A stretch of 64,000 nt of DNA from Amblyornis subalaris (lineage: Eukaryota > Chordata > Aves > Passeriformes > Ptilonorhynchidae), in NCBI GenBank assembly GCA_018881555.1, contig JACAXG010000014.1, forward strand, positions 2,517,331 through 2,581,330, in the 5' to 3' direction. Within the stretch, counting starts at the first letter, position 1; each line of letters opens with the position of its first letter. A program made the position numbers and the translations under genes. Below, piece after piece: positions 46,785 through 59,000 of the stretch. The notes under the pieces are model-generated. The model saw only the letters and a program-made list of their open reading frames with translations. It was not told the DNA's origin and ran no database searches.

Positions 46785-48285
46785 TTAATTCTGAGCGCGT
46801 TCACACGCCCTGGAAAACGCCGGAGAATTCCAAGGTATTTACAGCTGCCAATTCCTGCTCACCTGAGGCCAGAGGGATGTCTCCAATGTGCTGGAATGAA
46901 CCTGTATTTTCCAGATATTAGNTGTGTAAAATAAGCCAATGACTCAGAGAAATATTGATATTGCTTACCCAGCTGTGNTTGCTTGATTTCCTGCTTCCCA
47001 CATGACGTGTTCCCAAAAGTTATGTTTGCACCAAGCTGGAGAGGCTTTAAAATATGCAGATATCTGTGGTTTTCGGTGCAAATTTGGACGTGACTGTGGG
47101 TGCTTAGTCACAACCTAGTCTAAGACTAATTGTCTTTTCTAAAAATAAGGGAATACACACCAGAAGGGGAGGCTCCAAGGGCTTGTTAAAGCACTTGCAA
47201 GCTAAAGAAAAACTTTCCCTAAAAGGAGCCACATTCAGCACTTATTTGATGGGTGCTTGGGTAAATGGAGCATTTGTGCTACCCAGGCNTTCTGAGTCTC
47301 AATTATTTTGGCATTTGCTCACTTCAGGCTGTACTTTACAATTTGGAGCCNTTGCCAGGGCCGTGCTGAGTGACAGCTCTGGTGACAAGGTGACAGCAAA
47401 GCCCAGCAGCAGTTCCATTGTCTGCGGGCTCGGGTGCTGCTCACACACATCCCAAAGGGTCTCAGCCCTGAATTGAGCTGTTGGCTGATCATAAAGTCGT
47501 GGCAAAGAAGGGGAACTTCCATTTCGTAGCAAGCTTAGAGTTTCTATAAAACATCAGACAAAATTAGAGACAACAAGCTCTTAGGCAGGGGAGAAATGTG
47601 CTCAGCTTAAATTGGGAAAAAACCCAGAAGTGTTCACCAAAGTGTAGTAAAAGGATTTCGTGAGTGGTGAGGGAGATGTAGAAACCTCAGTGTTGTCCCT
47701 GCAGAGATGAGAAAGGAAATGAAGAGTCACTGGGACTGGTGACACTGGGGTCACTGCAGCATCCCTACGACCCTGGCACCTCTGGAGCATGGCTGGTGTC
47801 AGTGGGACCTGTGTAGGTGGACACCCCCACTTGCTTGGGAATTAATCCTCTTGGGAATGAATCTCCAAGCTGAATATTTGAGGTCTTCAGGGTTTTTGAT
47901 GTGCCCNGAGTGAGCAGACTGGGAAGTCGTACTCCAGGTCGAGGTGCTTATTCCGAGCTGTCTCCTTGGGGACACCCAGACCTGCTTTCTCAGTGCAGCC
48001 ATTCCTGTGGGAAAACTGGCTAAAGCAAAAGGATTTGTCTTCGTTTTCCCACTCCGGAGATTTCCTGGTGCCTGTTCCCAGGTCAGCACTTCCCTTGCAG
48101 CTCGTCAGCTTCTGTGGCTGCAGGAGCTGCAGTCACTGTGGAGTGGCTTTGGTTACNAAAGAGCTTTTTCCTGGCTCTGTGGGCTCTGTTCTGGTGCTCC
48201 TCAACAGAGAGAGTGGATCTTCCTCAAGGATTTTGTGTCAGGTATTATAAGGAAAAGATTTGAGAGGTTGTTCAGGAAATTATTC

Positions 48286-48404
48286 ATAAAATCATGGAAT
48301 GGTTTGGGTTGGAAGGGCCATCCAGGACCATCTCATTTCACTCTCCACCTTCCNCTAGTCCAGGTTGCTCCAAGTCCCACCCAACCTTGAACACTTCCAG
48401 GGAG
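48286..48404 (-). mobile_element. CR1 LINE fragment (antisense)
   Basis: AAATCATGGAATGGTTTGGG, TTGGAAGGGCCATCCAGGAC and GGTTGCTCCAAGTCCCACCC, ending CACTTCCAGGGAG. Shortened internally compared with fuller copies. N at 48354 lies where sister copies read CCACTA. Confidence 0.92.
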
Positions 48405-48839
48405 TTTGTTTCTTGAACAATTTCTTTCCCTTTTAAAGTTGGGATTGTGGATTTTAACTTGGCTGTGTTGAAATTACATTTTCAGTGGGTTAGGATTTAG
48501 AGATCCTGGACANCAGCAGTGGGGTTGACTCTTCCAGACGTGATTTCCAGGTGGTTGTCATGACCAGATGGAAAAAAATGAGNGCATTTGTGGGTCTGTG
48601 TTGCAATTTCCTGTGCCCCCACCTCGGCTGAACATGGGAATGTTCATGTTGCTCTGGAATTCGTAGCTGCAGAGGAGATGGTGAACTGAGCAATCCTTGG
48701 AGCTAAATATGCTGAACATGTTCAACTGCAAAGATTGAGGGAATCTCAAAGAATTCCCTTGCCCCTGGAAGAGCATATTGGTTCCTTATATCATGGAGAA
48801 ATAGCTGGCAATTAAAACAAAAATTTATCCACAAAGGAA

Positions 48840-49230
48840 ATAATTAAAAAGATGATTTGTTCGTGCTAATCCATTTAACAGGAGTATGTGTACGAGTTCT
48901 ACTCGGCTCATAATTATTATGTGTCGTGCAAAAAAGAACACAATTATTCTAATTAAGAGAAATACGAGAGGAGATGCCTTGCTAGGGAATGTTTTGTGGT
49001 ATTTCAGTGTTACAAAGTGTTTGAGAATTGATTAATGCAATATGAGGTGATGAGGACATGGATGCATGGCGACTGACATTAAATAATGAAAACACAAGTG
49101 GCTGAAATACAACTTAACCACTGAGTAAAGCTTGAAATATAAAATCGTGCAGTTTTTGTTATAATGCAATTAAGCAGCCATTAGTGCCAGCAGCGCAGGC
49201 TTAAATCCTCCTCTCTCATCTTCACAGAGG
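48840..49230. promoter_or_regulatory. Candidate conserved non-coding element (unverified)
   Basis: Dense in TAAT and ATTA cores: GTGCTAATCC, CATAATTATTATG, CAATTATTCTAATTAAGAG, GATTGATTAATGCAAT and GCAATTAAGCAGCCATTAG. No low complexity or repeats over 390 bp. After the 28-kb block this is the strongest enhancer-like stretch by eye. Confidence 0.35.
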
Positions 49231-50159
49231 CTCTAAGAGAGTTTTGCTAAAACCAGAACTCTTGGGCTGCGAATTCCTTGCTGGAGTTTTCCAGGGGAAG
49301 GCAGTAAATGTTGCTGTGAGCTAAAGGAGACAAATGCTCTTTGGTTGGTGCAATTAAAGATCAGCTTTGTCATAATCATAAACCACAGTTTCAAGGTCCT
49401 GGCCGTGGGCTGCTCTGTCTTCATTAATAAATGATGCTACTGACTGCAATGTTTAATTATTTGCAAGGGTCTTTATGTTTGTAGAGCAACGCTCCCACTC
49501 TGCTTCTGATGGAGGGGAAAGGAAACAATCCCAATTTCAGCTTTTCCGTAGGTTTAAAGCTATCAGACCACGTTCTAATGAATTTTGTGGTTAAAATTTT
49601 ATATTATCCGACTGTAACATTTCAGGAGAGTGCCCTTTGGCTCCTGTTACCAAGGACAGCGCTGGTCTGGAGGTTGGGAGCACGGCTGGGGCGAGGCAGG
49701 GTCGGGTTCTGTGCTCACATTTTGTCTGATTGGCACAGAAAAGTCATTAAAGGGAAGCTTGGAGAACTTGAAGTTAAAAGTTCATCCCCAAAGTTGTTCG
49801 TCAGGAGCAAGAAATGTCTCCTGAACTCTCACGGAGCGAGAGTTATGGGGAGGAGAACCATAAAGGTGTCACAGAGGGGAATTACAGTGCCCAGTGTGAC
49901 TGAGATGCCCCTGGATTCCTTTAACAGGNATTTTAAGGGATACAGCAGAAAAAAACTTTCCCAAACCATAATATATTTTCATTCGATGATTTGGGAATAT
50001 CAATCGTTAATTTGAGGAAACTACTGCGTAGGTTTGATATTGTCCTACTGAAAACATAAACCCAGATATTTGGAAATGGGATGAGGTTCCTTCCTGAATT
50101 ATTTAGGATATTGGCAGGAGGAAGGAACTGCTGAGCAGTTTCCCCCCTTGTTCATAATG

Positions 50160-50390
50160 CAAGGTGAGCAGTAAATACCAGCCCTTCTTAACCCAGCCCC
50201 CTGATTTATGGCTTCATTAATAAAATGGATGGAATTTCTTTTATTCATTACTTATTCAAATAGTTTGCAGAAAATATATGTTTTAAATGGGATGCAGTGG
50301 AATTTCTAATGAAGCCTCCGGAGAAACACGGAGTGAATATTCAAAGGAATGTCTACGTCTACTGATTCTAGAATAGTTTAATATATTGGT
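50160..50390. promoter_or_regulatory. Candidate conserved non-coding element (unverified)
   Basis: TTCATTAATAAAATGG, CTAATGAAGCCTCCGGAG and GAGTGAATATTCAAAGG in a repeat-free context. Appearance only. Confidence 0.25.
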
Positions 50391-50752
50391 AAGGAAAAAA
50401 AAAAAATCACCCCAGCTCAGTCATACCNTGCAGGATTTCCAATCCCCTAATGTCATGGATAGAGCTAGCATTCCATTGCTGAAATAAAATACAGTTTAAA
50501 ATAAAATATGAAGTGTTAAATATATACAGAGTTGTTTTCTGTGGGTGGTACANGTTGTGTAGTCAGCAAGATCTGAGATCACGGGAAGTGTGTGAAAAAT
50601 CCTGAAGAGGATATATCCAGGGACAACAAATAGGATTTGTGGTTTGTTTTGGTTTGGATTTTTAATTATCATTTAAATTTGGCAGAGGAGGAGCAAGCAG
50701 CACCCCTGTGATCCACCCAGAAGGAGCTGTGGGGGGAAAGATGGGCTCCAGN

Positions 50753-50874
50753 TTTCCCTGGATTAGGTTGGATGGGGCTTGGAGTAACCTGAGCCAGTGG
50801 AAGGTGTGGGAACAGGGGGTGGGAACAGACAATCTTGAAGGTCCCTTCCAGTAAAAACCAATCTGTGATTCCAA
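50753..50874 (+). mobile_element. CR1 LINE fragment (sense) with 3' tail
   Basis: Reads GGTTGGATGGGGCTTGGAGT, AACCTGAGCCAGTGGAAGGT and TTGAAGGTCCCTTCCAGTAA, ending CAATCTGTGATTCC. The middle part differs from the usual GTCCCTGCCCATGGCAGG, so the copy is diverged. Confidence 0.9.
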
Positions 50875-51521
50875 GGAAACTCATTCATCCCACATTTTTC
50901 CAATCTCTGCGTGGTAGGAATTAGGGAGGGAGTGAAAAGCAGGTGGAAAATTCTCTTCTCACTGCAATGGCGAAGGTTTCTCTGGCTCCTAAGTGGGGGG
51001 ATTGTATCTGGAAAGCTGGATTTGTCCTTGTGCAGCATCCAGAGGATACGGAGCAGGAGGAAAAAGGAGACAGGATGATGAAGTTGAGCTTTTGTGGGAT
51101 GGAGTAAATCCAGTTCCTGCGCAGCTCCTGGAGTGGAGTGTCCTTCCAGTGAGCTGTGACAAATGTTTCCAGTGCTGTCCTCTGCTCACATGGGGAAATA
51201 ATAAAGGAATATTTATATTTTTGGCATTTTCCTTGGTTTTCCTCTTCCCAGTGAGCACAGTCTGTCCATAAGAACACAATCCATGGTTTTTGCANGTGGA
51301 AACCCTGCTAGGCTGAGCTTGGGAACAGATTTTCCTTTGGTGTGAAATGAGCTGAGATTCTGCTCTAATTTGTTGNTCAGTGTTCTCCATAAATTGTCAT
51401 CTGGGCTGTGTTTGTGAATATAACAACCTGCTTCTACTAATTAATGAAAAGTTCGGAATGAGATTCCCAAGGGAAATTAGTGTCATAATCAGTTCATAGA
51501 AATAACTTCACCTTCTGCTTG

Positions 51522-51567
51522 ATCCCATTTCTGTACTATTAAAAATCCCATTTCTATACTATTAAAA
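51522..51567. repeat. Two-copy 23-bp tandem repeat
   Basis: ATCCCATTTCTGTACTATTA plus AAA (51522-51544) is followed immediately by the same 23 bases with one change, G to A (51545-51567). Confidence 0.95.
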
Positions 51568-51759
51568 CCCTATACAGTTTAATTTTAAGCATTTCTGCCA
51601 NTGGTTATTTTAATGCTGGCTGGAGCTCCGTTCTGACACAGTGACAATAAAAATAATATTTTTCAGTGGAGCAGCTTAAGCTGACTTTTCACCTGGAGAG
51701 GGAACTTCAAACAGGCTGAAATTCTATTTTTTAATTACATTTTGACTAGTGAAGGTGTA

Positions 51760-51774
51760 TTTTTTTTTTTTTTT
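51760..51774. repeat. T15 homopolymer
   Basis: Fifteen T in a row. Confidence 0.85.
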
Positions 51775-52395
51775 GTCAGACATTAAAGGCCCAAACCCAA
51801 AGAGCTGCTTTATGGCATCGTTGACCTTGCTGTGCTCGAATATAACCTGGAGTTTTTTCCTGGGGAGGAAGGAATTCACAGTGGTTTGGCACTGCAGCTT
51901 TTGATAAAGGAATGCAGCAATATATCTCACTCTTTATTATCCCCNTTTATGACTTTAATGGAGAATGCTTTGGTGTTTGGAGTTCCAGCTGGAACTTCAT
52001 GCATTTATGGGTGTTATATTTGTTTTTTTGTGCATTATCATCACTTTGGTGGAAACCTCAGTGTAGCTCAGCCAAGGTGTGGAAAAATGCAGTGTCTCAG
52101 AAGGGCTGGAATTCCATGAGCATGGAGAAGAATTTGGGAGTTTGTTGGAGGTGCAATTAGGGTGAGAGACAGTGGGGTGGCTGTGAAGGTTGGAATTCCC
52201 TTCCTCAATCCCTCTTGGCAATACAATCTGAATTTCTGCCTCAAATTGTGTAGATATAATTATTTAACTTGTCCCCCATCAGGAGAGGGCTGTGTAGGGC
52301 TGGGAGAAGGGAGGCCTCATGGATATTAAATATTACAAGGAAATTACTGTAAGTTTGGCTGTCCTAATATGGAAATAAAAGCTTAAATTACAATC

Positions 52396-52495
52396 ATTAA
52401 GTTTGGAAAAGCCATCGAGTCCAACCATTCCCCCAGCGCTGCCAAGCCCTCCACTAAACCATGTCNNCAAGTGCCACAGCCACAGGATTTTGGTT
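52396..52495 (-). mobile_element. CR1 LINE fragment (antisense), diverged
   Basis: TTTGGAAAAGCCATCGAGTC, CAACCATTCCCCCAGCGCTG and CCACTAAACCATGTCNNCAA, ending around GTGCCACAGCCACAGG. The NN replaces CC of the family sequence. A short deletion removed the part between GGAAAAG and ATCGAG. Confidence 0.88.
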
Positions 52496-53949
52496 GAGAT
52501 CCACACGTTTTTCATGGAGATGAACATCCCATGCATTATTTGTGACTTTGAGTGTGACCCAGCTGGAGTTCAGGACATCTGAATTCTGGGAAGAACAGAC
52601 ATGGAAGTCCCCNTGTCCACGAGGGCAGTGTGGGGTGGCAAAAGGGTCTTTCCATTGGCTGTAACGAAACCCAGTTTTTAATTCAGTGCAGATCACACTA
52701 AATTTCTTCATTCTCTACAAATCCAGAGCCACATTCCCTTTAAATTCCTGAGACTTTAATAAATGAACCAATAAGGACTGCACTGAGAGAACAAGAGCTT
52801 CCAGAAAGAAACACTACGACCCGTTTTAAAAACCTTTGTTGATTTTTGAAGCGTTTNAATTAGTGAGACACTGTACAGTAGGATAGTTTTAATTTTTTTT
52901 TGGTAACTGCTGAGTTGNCCTCTTTAAATTATTTCATTTTAAATGGCAAAGCTCTTTAAGGATGATTACTTTATTCATCTGCAGTCTGTGAGGGCCAGGC
53001 ACTGAGAAACGAGAGTTGAAAGGGGTTTGTATATGGGCTATCACCTGCTGATCCCAGCCCTCCTGCACGTGCCAGCAGCAGCCAGAGACNTTCCTGAACT
53101 TTGATTTGTTCGTGACAATTATTTTGACAGATGGCATGTGCACGGGCAATTTAAAGCCCGACTTTTATGGCGTGTTTACGATTCTTTGTAAATAATTGCA
53201 TAGTTCCTTGTGAAGAAATAACATCTTAAAAAGATGATTACATCTGAGGCTGTTGTGCTTAGCTCGGTCTGTCACAAATCACAATGTCTTTCTATTAAAG
53301 TCCTCCTGCTTGTTGTGTTTTATTGTGCAGCAGCCTTGCCGGTAATGATTGTTTCCTTTTGTGCTGCGGCAGAGTGGGTGCTGAAATCTGCTGTGGACTC
53401 GCCACCTGCCACACTCCATGCACCAGCATTTCTCTTTTCCTTTCATTTCCCCGTGCTCCCCCTGAAAGGAGNGCACAGCTTGCCTGCCCATCCGCTCCAT
53501 CGCCTGAATGGGAGCAACTGAGGCTGTGGGAATTCGGGAAAGCATCAGATACCTGTGGGTGTTCGTGCATATGAAAGGGAAANCTCTAAATATCCTCACA
53601 AAGGTGGCTCCTGGCTCTGGGCTTTGGTCGGTGCCAGCTGGACCCAGCTGGCTGCAGTTTGTCCTGTGGACGCTCCTGTTTTGGCTACACACAGAATTAT
53701 ATTGAATATCAGCTTCATCTGTTGCTTGTGAGCTGTGCCAAGATAAATCTGTTGGTTTTGTAGCTCCTGTCTCCNTGTCTTTGCTCCCCGTTCCTTCCCT
53801 TCGGATCAAACACAGCCATTCTGTGGCAGGAATTTTCTGTGGCAGCTCTTGGCAGTGGCCGTGATCATCCTGCGGGGTCTTTGCCCTCTCAGGTGCCCTC
53901 TGAAGGTTCTGAAAGTTTTGAATTGAGGAAATATTTGTGTCTTCATTCC
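52496..53949. other. Non-coding stretch with one candidate element
   Basis: Overlapping frames on both strands at 53234-53809 (up to 176 codons) contain Ns and show no domain. The candidate element is listed separately. Confidence 0.5.
52930..53240. promoter_or_regulatory. Candidate conserved non-coding element (unverified)
   Basis: Contains TTTTGACAGATGGCATGTGC (a MEIS/TGIF-like TGACAG core), a small inverted repeat CGGGC...GCCCG at 53143-53160 and several CpGs in a repeat-free context. Appearance only. Confidence 0.28.
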
Positions 53950-54086
53950 ACCTCTTCCCTGGTCAGCCTGTTCCGGTGCCTGACCACTCTTTCCNTGAAG
54001 AAGTTTTCCATAATATCCAATCTAAACCTCCTGTGGTGCAGTTCGGGACTGTTTCCTCTCGTCCTGTCACGTGGGAGAAGAGGCAA
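53950..54086 (-). mobile_element. CR1 LINE fragment (antisense), 3' end lost
   Basis: CCTGTTCCGGTGCCTGACCA, CATAATATCCAATCTAAACC and GTTTCCTCTCGTCCTGTCAC, ending GTGGGAGAAGAGGCAA, are the middle part of the same CR1 type as at 14586. The tail-proximal sequence is absent on the low-coordinate side. Confidence 0.9.
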
Positions 54087-54739
54087 TATANANACACCTT
54101 AAATGATGACATAAATANTTAATGAAATTCCTGAAAACTGAACCACATCAAATGTCCTGAGGTGGTCAGAACTGCAGTGAGTGACTTTGTGGGAAGATGA
54201 GAGGAATCACCAATGAAGTGAATAAGGCAGCTTCTAATCACACGGCCAAAAATTCCTTGGATTACTGTTTTAGGATCCCCATCTTGTTCAATCCTCCCTT
54301 ATCCAAGAAGCACTCAAAGCATCCCTTTAGTTGGGGATCTGACAATTCCCAAAGGAGCCTGTTATTTATTACAAAGTGATTAATTTGCATCCACTGATGT
54401 ATGGCTTTGGAATTTGTGTCTGTGCCATCTCCCGTGGTAATGATGAAAACAAACTCTTCTTAATTTGTTNCTCATAGCACAACTTTTCTCCCTAAAATCT
54501 GCTGCAAGCCTTGATCCCTGATCTGTAGAACCCTCTGATAATCCCTTTGTGACAATGATGTGCCTTGAGCTGACCATTCCAAGGCCTTAGGAGCTGCAGA
54601 GTTCTTTTAATTAACTTGCCTGAGACACTGTTTATTCCATTTGTCTTTTTTCTTTCTTATTTTTCAGTGTCACCACGGCATCTGTTTGTTCTCATCCTTT
54701 CTTCTCCCNCTGCTAATGATAAACAGGGGAAATAACAAC

Positions 54740-54960
54740 CTAACCTTGCTGGAAATTCGTTAATATTAAAATATTCCCCAGATAAGCCTGCAAATCTCTA
54801 CTCTGAACAATTGNTTGGTGCTTCACTCAATAATTCACCTTTGGAGTGAATGCAGACCTGCGGGACAAATTAGTAACCATTTCTTCCATATTTAAATTTC
54901 ATTTTCAACTTACAAGCCTGAACAAAATTTCTGGTTTCATGCTGAGAATTGGCAGGGATG
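54740..54960. promoter_or_regulatory. Candidate conserved non-coding element (unverified)
   Basis: TCGTTAATATTAAAATATTC, CACTCAATAATTCACC and CAAATTAGTAACC in repeat-free sequence. Appearance only. Confidence 0.22.
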
Positions 54961-55259
54961 AACTGCTCCAAACTTCAGGTCAAACGAACAAAGAACTTTT
55001 CTGAGAAATTACACTGTGACTTTGTCCTTTTAAGAAAGAGCAAAGTTATTTTTTACTGTTACTGTAGTAATTATTAAATATGNATGTGCCACTGTACAAA
55101 TACATGGTGCAGAGGTCTGGGTTCTAAAACCCAGGAATTAGACAGAAATCTCCTCACTTGTGGGACTTCTCAAGACGATTTCCTTGGGACTTTTTTGAGC
55201 GATATGAGATGAAATGTCGACCCTTTGCCACAGGTCCGCCAGCTTTTCTTTTGGTTCAA

Positions 55260-55520
55260 AAAAAAATACAAGTTTAATAAGAAAAGATACAAACATAATA
55301 ACCCGACTGAAATTACGTTGTGAATTATTTAGGATGGCACAGGAGATGAAAGCTGCTTAGGAGTTTGCAGGTTGGAGATAATGCATCATGATCGATAAAT
55401 GAACGCTGTCCCGCCTCACCCCAAATATATTTGGCATCCANTATTAACGAGGTATAAAATTGTCTGATTTTCATTATTAATGCAGGGCTCTGCTCTAGCT
55501 GATGTGTGGAGCCGAGCGGG
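55260..55520. promoter_or_regulatory. Candidate conserved element with 14-bp palindrome
   Basis: Contains the perfect palindrome CCAAATATATTTGG (55431-55444), ATGCATCATGATCGATAAAT just before it, and a TTCATTATTAATGCAGGG stretch after it. No repeats and several CpGs. The palindrome resembles a widened CArG/MEF2-type A/T box, but does not fit the standard CC(A/T)6GG spacing. Confidence 0.33.
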
Positions 55521-55723
55521 TCACACAGTGTGAAGATTCAGAGTTTTTATTTTTTAATTATTTGAAAGGATTGGNGAAGGCTTCAGGTTTCAATCTTCAC
55601 CTCCCCTTCCACCTTTCTGTCTCACTTAAGTCCTTTGTGCTCTTTGGAGAGAAATGTGAGCTTGGGAGGGTTCAAGTCTTGAATTTGGGGATGCTTGGGG
55701 ACTGTGCCTTCACCAGATTATCC

Positions 55724-56055
55724 CTAAAAACACAAAGCCAAAGGAAAAAGATGAAACATTAAGGGTTGACACTGCACTTGCATTGCTTGTGCCTCCATTC
55801 TCCAAATCTGCAAGCTTTTCCATAGCAGCTCTGCCTTAAATTCTTTAGTATTTTCCTCACTGAACCACTCTGATCTTTCCCTTCCATATCTGCCCTCATG
55901 TCCTCTTCCCAGAGATTGCAAATGTCAACAAGCCTTGCTGATAATTTGCNGTTTGATGCCTCCTGACTCCGGAGCAAAATCCTAATGCTCGTTACGGCAC
56001 AGTTGTGTTCTTTCAGTGCTTTGTTCCTGTCACAGCTAATCCAATTTAAAGTCAT
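55724..56055 (-). other. Protein-like open frames on minus strand, weak
   Basis: Two overlapping minus-strand frames (55759-56055, 98 codons; 55724-55921, 65 codons) have a charged, helical-looking composition (for example WEEDMRADMEGKDQSGS). There is no start context, splice signal or recognised domain, and an N lies within. Probably chance; a decayed exon or retrocopy is possible. Confidence 0.12.
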
Positions 56056-59000
56056 TTTTACAGTAGCATCAAATATCTGTGGATATTTATAAAGTTTGGG
56101 ACATATTTTCAGCTGGTTTGTAATGGGAATCCCTTCGTGCCAGCAATTCTTGACAGAACCCTGAAGACATTATAAATACAAACAAGTCGTGGTGTGCTGG
56201 ACTTAGGGAATGGTGGTTTATTTTCCAAAAAGTCACANGTCTTATGAGTGTAGCTACACCTGGAACTCTGCCTTGGGCTCTGGGCATCATTTAAGGCTTT
56301 CCATCTTCCCAGTTTGCTGGTACTTTACAGTAAATCTTGAGTTTTCGCTTGAATTTTACTCTCTCTGCCAAACTGTTGTGAGTCCACGTCTTTGTTGCCC
56401 TGAAATAGGAGCAGATTTTCTACTTGAATTGTTTAGAGGATTCCTCTGGAATGAGAGTGGAGGAATTCTGTACACATTTTCATTGAAAATGATTCTTTTA
56501 GGGGAGAAAAGGTGTAGTTATTTCTATGCTTCCCACTTTAAAAATAAGTAGGTAGGTTACTTAAATATTTTTCATCAACTTTTTAAAGCTGCATTAATGA
56601 ATTGCCCACTGCCAGCTGGATTTCAGACCCATCCCATGGAGCTCGAATCCATCCTCTTCTAATGGAGAGAACAAAATTTACCCTCTTCCCATTTACTCCA
56701 AAGAAGTGAATTCACTTCATTCTTTTTCTTACAGAAATCTTCTCATTCCAGTCAAGACTCTCTCAAGATTCCATACTTTAAAATCAAGCACGAAATATTG
56801 AGGGCTGTATTTCTTACGAGCAGCATGATCCATTTATAAACTTTTCTTCTTAAATTTCATGTCAACTTCTGTGCATTCTAAAGCTGTGCCTCTTGGGCAA
56901 TTTGACTCCCACATTCCTTTTTTTTAGGTTTTTTTTAGCTCTGCAATGCAAAAATCTTGTGAACTTCTCTCAAAAATCCAATTTCCAGGTGGCTCTTAGT
57001 GACAGTTTACAGACTTGTAAATCTTATCCTGGGATCATTCACAGATAAACTTCATTCTTTACTNGGGAATAAAGAGGTGCCACTTTGAGTACCTTCTCTT
57101 TTATGGGCTTCTTGTGTCCTTGGATGTCTCTTGTTTCCCAGACAGGTGAGGTCAGAATCGCCTCTTACACTGNTAAAAGTCAATCTATTGAAAATCAAAG
57201 AGCTGCAATTTATTCAAGTGGGATAGGAAGATTACATATTATTATTTTGTATTTTATTTCACTACACAGATTTAAACCCAATTATTTATCATACCACGGC
57301 GATGATTGTTCTAAACGCTTTAGGTAGCATCTGTTTGCTTTTACAGGGCTAAAATTATTAACAGAAGTACAAAACTAGCAGAAATAAAGAAGAAAAGCAN
57401 CATTTTTCTTTTCACCTCTCTCCTTTAAAGTACTTTCAGCTGTTCCATCTTCTCAGGATTCACTGCATAAAGCACAAACACAAATAAAAAAGAAAAAGTA
57501 AGCAGCACTTATTTTTATTTTTTNCCCCCACCTAATTTATGTTGTGGTTCTCTTTTATGGTTGTGCATCCTCCTTTTTATTTTAGATGTGTTNTTGGAAG
57601 GGTGAAGTCATCGCTGAGGAGGTGGATGAAACCAGATTTCAAAAGTGATGGATAAAATTGATAAAGTGCTCTTACCAGAGAGAAGCAGCTCCAAGGTCTG
57701 TGGCTGTTCCAAGGCCACAACCCCTGCTGGAAATAGAATGCAGCAATAAATTGGCAGAAACCAATGATTCAACCTTAAAATTCCAGCAAACACGAGCAGA
57801 AATACGCTTCCAGCTCGCAGCAGTATTTTGTGCTGTAAGTTCCTTTTTTTACATGAAAGTTTAAGAAGATTTGGAGCAGCTCTTGTATAAAATATATCCT
57901 GGCCAGACTGCAGACACTGTAATCCTCAGCTCTGTCAGACCAGACCTATCATGTCTTAATCTACTGTGTAAACCAGAGAATGAGATTTCCATGGACTGGA
58001 TTATTCCATCTCTGCCTACTGTGGGCTAGTCAGGAAGACTTTATTAAGGAGACAGAGCCTGGCACAACTTCTGATTTGCTCACACCAGGAGGAACGTGCA
58101 GGAGAGGAGTTTNTTCTCCATTGTGACCTGTTTTTTTATAAATAAAATAAAACAAGCTGGAGGTTCAGTCCCTGGAGAGCTGTCTGTGGTTATCCATCTC
58201 TCCACATGCCCATCTCTGCGTATAGTCCCATATATTTTTNGTATGGGAATGTTTTTTAGGAGCACAAATAAGAGGTGACAAAGATCCCCGTGCAGGAGTA
58301 GGACCAACCCTTGTGTCAGCCTCACCACACCTTTTAATTTCTGTGAATGCTGCTCCTTCCTGCTCCCGTCCTTCACCTCTTGGGATGCACAGCCTTAATT
58401 GTTTGCCTTTAAACATTCCTACTGCCATCCAAGGCTCATAAACATTGGCAAAAAAACCCCATTTAGTCTCCATTGGTCTAAGACAGAGAGACCAAGTCTG
58501 GCAAACCTGGAATCCCTGGAAATCTGTGGGAATTGATAGCTCTGACCTGCACCTGCCTCCCTCCTGCGGTGCCTTTACGTGCTAATCAGAAGCGCACATC
58601 ATTTTCCACATGAGCTTCCAGTCGCATCTTTCCCGGTGCCAGGCTGCCTCTGTGTGATGGATGCAGCATTCCCTGTGTGCCCAGGGAGTGCCTCGTGCTC
58701 CTGGCAATTTGGGTTTATTATTTGCAGTCACCACGAGATCTCCCGGGTGATTTCTGCGCTCAGCAGCCNTTTCCATGTTTATTTTTTTGGTGTCCCGGGT
58801 TATTGCCTCGCTTTTGCCAGCGCTGGGCCCTCTGTATCCACCCCAAACTCCAGTCTGCTCAATCCCTGAATATCTGCNGGCTCTGTGGTATTTTATTCTG
58901 TTTTGTGTTGTTGTTAAAAGTATTTTTATTCTGGAAAGTGAGCACTCCCATGCCTTGTTTTTATCCCAGATAATTCCAAGTGCTGANCCAGTAGCTTTCC

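Larger units (their letters stand above)
40938..48285. other. 7.3-kb transposon-free non-coding stretch
   Basis: No CR1 or other repeat apart from an AC-rich low-complexity part (about 45679-45760), a pyrimidine tract and an A13 run. Frames of 150 codons (minus, 42296-42748), 174 codons (minus, 43345-43869) and 146 codons (plus, 43919-44359) have N bases, no recognisable domain and no splice support. A candidate element is listed at 44870-45330. Confidence 0.5.
48405..50752. other. Non-coding stretch with two candidate elements
   Basis: No transposon. Holds the candidate elements at 48840-49230 and 50160-50390 and an A12 run at 50395-50406. A 168-codon + frame at 49509-50015 has an N and no recognisable domain. 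Confidence 0.5.
50875..52395. other. Non-coding stretch, no gene seen
   Basis: Holds a 23-bp tandem duplication and a T15 run (51760-51774). Overlapping frames near 50921-51390 are not supported as genes. Confidence 0.5.

Noticed and set aside
49509..50015. 168-codon open frame on the plus strand
   Set aside because: No recognisable family, contains an N, and no flanking splice signals of convincing strength.
53279..53809. 176-codon open frame on the minus strand
   Set aside because: N codons inside, the opposite strand is also open, and composition is not protein-like. No domain is recognised.
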